From: Eurosta solidaginis
Lineage: Eukaryota > Arthropoda > Insecta > Diptera > Tephritidae
Reading direction: 5' to 3'
Assembly: GCF_040869045.1 (NCBI RefSeq)
Contig: NC_090319.1
Coordinates: 15,332,314-15,396,313, forward strand
DNA length: 64,000 nucleotides
Shown: in pieces, positions 57,992-64,000 of the stretch
How positions within the stretch are numbered: the first letter of the stretch is position 1
Layout: each line of letters begins with the position of its first letter
Made by a program: the position numbers and the translations under genes
The notes under the pieces: model-generated
Database searches by the model: none
What the model saw: the letters and a program-made list of their open reading frames with translations, nothing else
Told to the model about the DNA's origin: nothing

Positions 57992-59445
57992 ATGTCGTGT
58001 AAATATGAAGCAGATACTTTTTGTTATATATGTGGGCAATTTATTAAAGTTCGAGATGTAAAATATGAATTAAATACATCTCTCATCCTCTGTGAAGCCG
58101 ACAAAGCATATTTTGGCTGTCCTCTGTGGAATCAAGACAAGAAATGGGCTCCACATGTTGCTTGTAGTTATTGTAAAAGATGTTTGGAAGGTAAGGTTAA
58201 ATAGTAAATTAAATAAAGTAGACATATTGATTTCTCTTTCTATATTTTAGGTTGGTATCGAGGTGAGAAAAGATCTATGAAATTTGCAACACCAAGAATC
58301 TGGCGAGAACCAAAAGACCAAGTTAAAAATTAGTACTTTTGCATTGTGAATCCGAATAAAAGACGTAGACGTAAAAAAGCGAAACCTATCGAATATCCTT
58401 ATCTTGAGTCTTCTTCTGCTCTAGTCGCACACGATCTGACATGACCAGTACCAGGTTAGGTAAGGTTGAACTGGCCGATCCATGAGGACCTCACATACAC
58501 TGATTGAGTCCGTAGTGTTACCAGAAGTTTGTTTGAACGACCAAACTGAAAAACCTTATCAAAAACCAGGACCTATGTTATAAAATAACTCCGTCCTCTT
58601 GGCAAATACTAGAAGCTTCCTAGAACTTAAGCCACTTGCTGCTTATAGATCTGACAGCTTTATCACTGCTAATAGCTGGAGTCTTAGCCTGGCAAGTGCC
58701 GGGCACGAGCACAGAACGTGCTCGATCGTTTCCTCCTCCAACCCGCACTTCCTACATCTGCTATCACTGACCAAGCCTAATTTAAAGGCATGTGACGCCA
58801 GAAGGCAGTGTCCAGTCAGAATACCCGTCATGAGTATACAGTCCTCTCTTTTTAATGATAGAAGCAACTGTGTTAGTCTAAGGTTGTAAGACCTACACAT
58901 AATCTTCGACACTTTACAGCCCCGCGCTTGAACCCACGCCTTTCCCGCTTGGTCGATCATGTGCACCTCTCGCCTTCGCTTAATCTCGCTCAATCTAATT
59001 GGGACGTCTACGGAGAAAGCTTCGAGGGATGCGCCCTTTTTAGCTAGTTCGTCCGCTTTATCATTCCCATCTTTTCCCATATGTCCTGGGACCCAATATA
59101 GATGTATGCTTCTCCCTGTCCCGATTCTCTCCAGAGACTGCTTACACTCTAACACGCATTTAGATGCTGTGCTATGCGAGAGCCAACGAAGAAGTTATCT
59201 CCGAGAAGTGGCTCATCTTATAAAAGCAATGCCGATAAGGAGTTTTTACCGACACCAGAACAACCAAAATATCATTTCAACACTACTGAATATTTTAATG
59301 ATTTGATTAGAGATTTAAATTTACCAAAAAGTAAAGCAAAGCTTTTATGTTCTTCTGCGAAAAACGTTATCAAGACCAATATAATGAAAACATGATGGGA
59401 GACTATATTAAAGGCTTATTGAGGGATAGTACCTATGAGCATAAA
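57992..59445 (+). pseudogene. Cysteine-rich multicopy gene relic, internally deleted
   Basis: Exon 1 (57992-58190) starts MSCKYEADTFCYICGQF and ends CSYCKRCLEG. A 60-bp GT-AG intron follows (58191-58250). Exon 2 continues WYRGEKRSMKFATPRIWREP and CIVNPNKRRRRKKAKP. Cysteine pairs CYIC, C-P, CSYC-RC and a later C suggest a zinc-binding fold. I recall this as a multicopy insect family of unknown function, probably transposon-associated; full copies have several hundred residues. Here a LINE interrupts exon 2 (58453-59184). The frame resumes as KSNADKEFLPTPEQ and YFNDLIRDLNLPKSKA, then jumps by about 59360 to RYQDQYNENMMGDY and LLRDSTYEHKR, which I take as the normal C-terminus. Stops occur in exon 2. 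A polyadenylation-like AATAAA is at 59497. Confidence 0.65.
58453..59184 (-). pseudogene. I/LOA-like LINE RNase H and C-terminal zinc region
   Basis: Minus-strand frame 59155-58643 (170 residues): IHLYWVPGHMGKDGNDKADE is the C-terminal half of a LINE RNase H domain, with the conserved histidine of PGH and the catalytic aspartate of KADELA. Then RSYNLRLTQLLLSLKREDC and CRKCGLEEETIEHVLCSCPA, a CCHC-like knuckle found at the end of I-, LOA- and R1-group LINE proteins. The frame is clean here but 5' truncated. The 3' end is near 58453 (GGTTAGGTAAGG on the plus strand). It sits inside exon 2 of the cysteine-rich relic and has a second copy at 32400-33990. Confidence 0.85.
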
Positions 59446-59504
59446 AGATAAAGTAAAAGTGTACACTTTTTTGTAAGTTATTTCGATATTAAACTTAATA
59501 AAAA

Positions 59505-59838
59505 TATTTATTTGAATTGTTTAATTTTCAAGTAAAAATTAAAACCACAGATTTTGAAAAATTTCATTCAAGCGGTTTCCTAAATAGGAAAGCAAACTTT
59601 CTCATGCCATATATTTTTTTGTCAAAATACGACCTAAATAATTGAAGTTTAATGCTTTGAAGTCAAGGTCAAATTTTGTGTTGATCCGTGTTATTATTCA
59701 CTTAGTAGTCGCCGATCAAGACGATTAACAATTAATATTAGCAATATATCTAAGAACTATTATTCATGTGTTATAAAATATGCGTACATACGTCTTGCCT
59801 CGTTGCTTGCTAATCAGCGACTAAACCACTAACATTAT
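59505..59838. other. No gene seen
   Basis: AT-rich spacer after the polyadenylation-like site. Confidence 0.4.
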
Positions 59839-59839
59839 G

Positions 59840-60081
59840 AAGAGTTTAAGCCGGTGTCATTGGTGCCGTATGTCGTATCGCTGTATCCGTATCCCTAACG
59901 TAATAAGCTGTTTATCGTTACGACGGTAAACCAAAACCCAATTGGTTGGCTACGATACGGTTACGACCTTAGCGGCACCAATAATCGATTGCATTGATTC
60001 TCATAAGGTTGGTCGAATCAGCTGTTATAAGGTTACCGATGCGGTTACCGATAAAGCACCAATGTCTCCAGCTTTACTCTT
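59840..60081. mobile_element. Short MITE with 30-bp inverted ends
   Basis: Left end AAGAGTTTAAGCCGGTGTC then ATTGGTGCCGTA; right end in reverse complement AAGAGTAAAGCTGGAGAC then ATTGGTGCTTTA. About 240 bp, no coding. The interior repeats ACGATACGGTTACG-like words. No clear target duplication was found, so the ends are approximate. Confidence 0.6.
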
Positions 60082-60084
60082 AGC

Positions 60085-60790
60085 AACACAGCCACAGTTT
60101 TAATTTTGGAGCCCACTGTTATAAAACACTTCCTCTGTTCATACTTGCTATCATCCGGTGGCAAAATCCTGAGCCAGATAAATAATTTTGCATGTAAATG
60201 CAACAACAACGATTTGAGCCAGGTAAATCCAGATAGAAGTCTGGTTCAATTTGTGAGCCAGATAATTTGTTAATTACTTCTTTTTAGGTTGGCAACGCGG
60301 CCTTTAATATACCTACTTTTTCAAAAATAGATGTCGCTGCTTAGCCTTTCGCCGTATGAGTTAAATGAAAAACAGCGGCGACATCTGCCTATCACATTTC
60401 ACGTGTGCGAAAATTTCACGACATCTGCTTCTCAAGTTTCTCAATGATCCAGACCATTCCCGTGAGAATTGAGCTTGAGCCGGAGCTGTAAAACTCACTG
60501 AAAGACGGCAACTATCATTAAATGAGAGTTAATTAGCGCCATAAAGCACATGCAATCGTAACTGTTCTCAGGCAAGTGAAAACAGAATTCGAAAAGCATA
60601 CAAAAAGAAAAGCCAATTAAGAAAAATAATATCAATGGAAACATTTTTAATCGTCTTATATCGATTATTTTATTATATATTTTTTTTAGATACTCAAACA
60701 ATATAATGCTTATAGCAGTTCAAGGACAACATTAGAGTTATGGTACGAATTTAGTCCAAGTAAGAGAGAAAGATATCTAAACGTTATTAT
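60085..60790. other. No gene seen
   Basis: Three GAGCCAG(A/G)TAAA-like words (60170-60265) in otherwise unremarkable DNA. Confidence 0.4.
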
Positions 60791-60794
60791 AAGC

Positions 60795-61131
60795 TGGCGG
60801 CCGCAGTCTTGTGATGGTAGCGTGCTACGCCTACCACATCGAAGTTCGTGGGTTCAAGCCCCGGGCAAAGCAACATCAAAATTTTAGAAAACAAAACTTT
60901 TCAATTAGAAGACAATTTTTCTAAGCGGGGTCGCCCCTCGGCAGTGTTTGGTAAGCACCCCGAGTGTAATTCTGCCATGAAAAGCTCTGAGTGAAAACTC
61001 GTCTGCAGTAAGTCCCATTCCGCCAATTTGTGAGAAAAATTTAAAAAAAAGGAGAACTACGCAAACTGCAACCGAAGCTTGGCCTAAAATCTCTACGGAG
61101 GTTATCGCGCCTTACATTTCTTTTGTTTCAT
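60795..61131 (+). mobile_element. tRNA-headed SINE, copy 3
   Basis: Head GTCTTGTGATGGTAGCGTGC, B box GGGTTCAAGCCCCGG (60850-60864, the best preserved of the three copies), body GCGGGGTCGCCCCTCGG, tail GGTTATCGCGCCTTACATTT. A short internal deletion after CTCGTCTGCAG removes part of the body present in the copy at 4453. Confidence 0.82.
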
Positions 61132-61340
61132 GTACATATGTTTTAATACAAATTCAACATGTTTTTTTTTTTTTTTTGTGTATAAAAATCGAATTTATGG
61201 TTTTGAACGCTGAATTTTGTTGATGGTTAAACCAGTGAAAATAAATCTTTTAGCGTGTAATTAGGTGCACTGTAGCAAATTCTAAGCGACTAAGTAAATT
61301 GAAGTTTATGCTATAATGGATCCCCCTTCTCAACACACAT

Positions 61341-61957
61341 ACAGCAGCTAACGAAAAAATAGCAGTGAAAATGTTTACCAAATTTTGTTAACTTAAATCT
61401 GCTTTTATTTGTTTTAGATATTTCAAGAAAAAAAAATCCATTAATTTTGAAGTTGAAATTATGCAAATCAATCTCAAAACTTTTTACGAAAAAATTCGAA
61501 AACTCGAAAATGTTCAATGAGAATTTATAGCTTTTCATTTATAATTGTCTGAATTTTTTTGAATATGGAGTTTTGTAGCCCAATCAATCTTATTCTGAAA
61601 GAAATAAGTAACAGGTCCCTCAAGATTAGCATTGATTTCAAAAAAAAAAAATTTTCCCAATGGTGCTTCGAACTTTCTTCCATACCAAAAAAAAAAGTTT
61701 TTTACTTTGTAGACCTATAACTTGTACTTTGTTTGACTAGAATTGATTGGGCTACAAAACAACACGCTCAAAATAAGTATAGAGAACTTCAAAAAAAAAA
61801 GTTCCAAATATTTCTAAAATTTTCTAGAACTTTAGAATTTTTACAAAAGCGTTTTTGAGATTGGTTTGCATATTTTCAGTTACAAAATCCGAAAAAACGA
61901 GTTTCATTAATGAAAATTCATAAAAATTGCAAGCGCTATTTTTCTGTTCGCTGCTGT
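61341..61957. mobile_element. Foldback element N with about 270-bp arms
   Basis: Left end ACAGCAGCTAACGAAAAAAT; right end inverse ACAGCAGCGAACAGAAAAAT. Matching words continue inward in order (ATGCAAATCAATCTCAAAA against ATGCAAACCAATCTCAAAA; TTTTGTAGCCCAATCAAT on both sides) for about 270 bp, leaving a short unpaired centre of about 75 bp. No coding. No convincing target duplication. Related one-ended fragment at 35508. Confidence 0.75.
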
Positions 61958-61984
61958 ATGCATGTATATCTGTACATATGTAGG

Positions 61985-64000
61985 CAGGCCCGTTGAGTGG
62001 GGGGGATTCCCCCGGACCCGCGGTTTTTCAGGGGGCCCGCGAATTAGAGGTACTAAGACATTTTTTTTGATTCAGGAGAGTCTTTAGTTGTCTCATGTGC
62101 AAATTTTAAGCCGAATTTCAAAAGCAACGAATATTAATAATGATTTTTGCCTGGACCTGAGGAGACAATAAAAACATGAAACAAAAATTTATGTTTACAT
62201 GAATCCGAAATCGTAAAGTTTTCGTGGCGACACTGATGAAGGTTCATTTTCAAAAATTCTTCCAACAATACCAACAACTCCGTATCAAAATCCAGATTAT
62301 TTAAATGACTTCGATATATGTACCGTGAATAATGAGTTTTTGCGATCTGAAGAAGTCAACGAAATAATTCGTTGAGGTAAGCAAAAATGTCCTGTTATTT
62401 TTCCACGTGATTGTCATGACGAGGCCTTTCCTACCTCGTTGTTAAACAGAATCTTGCCAAATGTAGAGAAAGTGAAGCGTGACTGGTTAGTGTGGAGTGC
62501 CAGTAGCAATGCTTTTTACTGCCTACCATGTCGTATGTTAAGCACCAATACTTTAAATCAACCTAAAATTTTGTTATCCTGGCGGTTATTCGAAATTCCA
62601 GGTGTGGAAGAAGCTATACGATACACTATCATCACACGAAAATACTCAAGATCACATTAAATGTTATATTCAACGGATATCTTTACAAAATCTAATTCAA
62701 AAGGAGGCTACAATTGATACACTTATCAATGTACAGCTAATCACGGAAACCCAAAAGTGGAAAGAAATTTTATATAGAATTTTGGACACTATTTTATTTT
62801 TGGGTGACAGAGGCCTAAGTTTCAAATGCGTTTGTATATGTACATCTTGATAAAGGAAAAAATGGACATTTTTTGAGCATCTAAGATCTAAAAAGCCATT
62901 ATGATCCGGTACTTAGAAATCATTTGAAGAAAGTTAGGATTTCACAACGACAGCACAAACGTTTACAAGTTCACTATCTTTACCCAGAGACTCAGAACGA
63001 ATTTATAGCAATTTGTGCAAAGCACGTGAGGGAAACTATATTAGATCAAGGCAAGAAAGCCAAGTATTTTGCTTTTATTATTGATGCTAGTCACGTTGAC
63101 AACGTTCGTAAGCAACACACTTTACAACTCAAGAACGGTTTTTGACTTTCGTGGATCGTAACCAAAAAACTGGTCAGGAAATCGCTGATCTAGTTTGCCA
63201 TACTCTAGGTAAACATGGAATCCCATTGAAAAGTGATCGCGCACAAGGGTACGATAACGACGCCAATGTGAAAGAAGCCTACAACGGAGCACTACGTCCC
63301 ATTCTCGACAAAAACTCGAATGCTGATACTCGCCTTGTGCAACCCACAGTCTCAATTTATGTGGTGTTGATGCTGTAGAATGTTGTGCGGCGGCAATTAC
63401 TTTCTTCGGAGTTGTACAAAAATGTTTTACCATTTTCAGCAGCACTCCACAACGATGCGACATACTCAAAAAAAATGTACCCAGCTCTCTTCATAGTCTT
63501 TCAGACAAAAGCCAAACTTGACTGCCCAAGCATACGGAGATGTTACCGGCATTCTCAAGTACATCAACAAGTTCGAATATATGTACCTTGCTGTCCTCAA
63601 TTTGGCTCAAAATAATGACTGCCATTAATGAAAGGAACGTAGTCCTCCAAGCTAGAGACGCCACCATAGGTGTTGAGGTCCGACATCTAGATGCCTTATT
63701 AGCTGATTTGAACTTGATCAGTAACCAATGAGAAACAATTTTAAACGAATGCAAAACAATTGCTATTCAATTGAACATCTCGCCAAAGTTTCCGGACATT
63801 CGAAAAAGAAAACCCAAAAGACGTTCTGAAGATAATTTAAATGCGATGATTACGGATGATTCAGAATCTGATTTTAAAAACAACACATTCCTGATGATCG
63901 TTGATTCGGTAATCACTGGCATTACTGAACGATTTGCAGCTATGAGAAATTTGAACAAGATGGTTTACTTTTTATGGCAATGCGAAGACATGGATGAAAC
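61985..64000 (+). pseudogene. ZMYM1/DUF4371-type hAT transposase, frameshifted, cut by window edge
   Basis: From about 62290 on, shifting plus frames give the family order: NDFDICTVNNEF; VIFPRDCHDEAFPTSLLNR; VKRDWLVWSASSNAFYCLPC (TTF-type zinc finger region); frameshift; LYDTLSSHENTQDH; ETQKWKEILYRILDTILFLG; VHYLYPETQNEFIAICAKHV; AKYFAFIIDASHVDN (catalytic aspartate region); FVDRNQKTGQEIADLV; AQGYDNDANV (family RGQGYDNGANM); SLNLCGVDAVECCAAAITFF; then TAINERNVVLQARDATIGVE, ISPKFPDIRKRKPKRR and VITGITERFAAMRN up to the edge. A GC-rich start CAGGCCCGTTGAG at 61985 may be the left inverted end. At least five frame breaks. The dimerisation region should lie beyond 64000. Confidence 0.85.

Noticed and set aside
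58599..59306. Plus-strand open frames over 58599-58889 and 58959-59306
   Set aside because: Antisense shadows of the LINE RNase H frame; their middle has no coding landmarks.
63122..63469. Minus-strand 115-residue frame
   Set aside because: It is antisense to the hAT landmarks AQGYDNDANV and SLNLCGVDAVECC, which define the coding strand as plus.

Overview
The window reads as AT-rich, repeat-saturated nuclear DNA from a higher fly. Its repeat families (tandem-array Helitron relatives, a tRNA-headed SINE, Jockey-, R1- and RTE-like LINEs, hAT and piggyBac relics) remind me most of tephritid fruit flies; that assignment is from memory and moderate at best. I find no convincing exon of an ordinary host gene. 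It is best described as intergenic or large-intron DNA built from layered, mostly decayed transposable elements (TEs).

Layout. 0-8 kb: GC-rich repeat pair; an array element (2503-3753) with terminal signature and hairpin; a SINE (4453); the 3' end of a Jockey-like LINE on the minus strand (6613-7490) followed by three spaced hairpins. 7.8-14.6 kb: a complete-ended Helitron (7771-8678), an RTE-like LINE tail (about 10 kb), an A-rich block, a 360-bp palindrome and a 160-bp tandem array. 14.6-22.6 kb: Helentron-like copies around a second Helitron and a piggyBac relic, two of them facing each other as a 6-kb inverted pair. 22.6-35.8 kb: TATCGAT-rich and TTTCGGTTTCG-rich arrays, a hAT-like MITE (24787), a Jockey LINE with its catalytic block deleted (28745), a GTAAGA microsatellite, an RNase H relic and a long-TIR element (32523) inside a LINE relic. 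35.8-45.9 kb: a third Helentron-like copy and the best nested stack: degenerate Helentron-like copy, hAT element inside it (40772-42424, perfect 8-bp duplication), long-TIR element inside that; then a long-TIR copy carrying a solo LTR. 46-64 kb: RTE tail, two SINEs, a second array-plus-palindrome composite, an R1-like relic, a deleted copy of an unusual cysteine-rich gene split by a LINE, a foldback element, and a frameshifted ZMYM1/DUF4371-type hAT transposon running off the right edge.

No element looks autonomous. The coding relics carry stops, frameshifts, lost catalytic residues or internal deletions. The most informative signals are structural: target-site duplications readable to the base, a paralogous empty site inside the window, two unrelated array families sharing one terminal signature, and a Helitron and a Helentron-like family sharing the same roughly 130-bp tandem unit.
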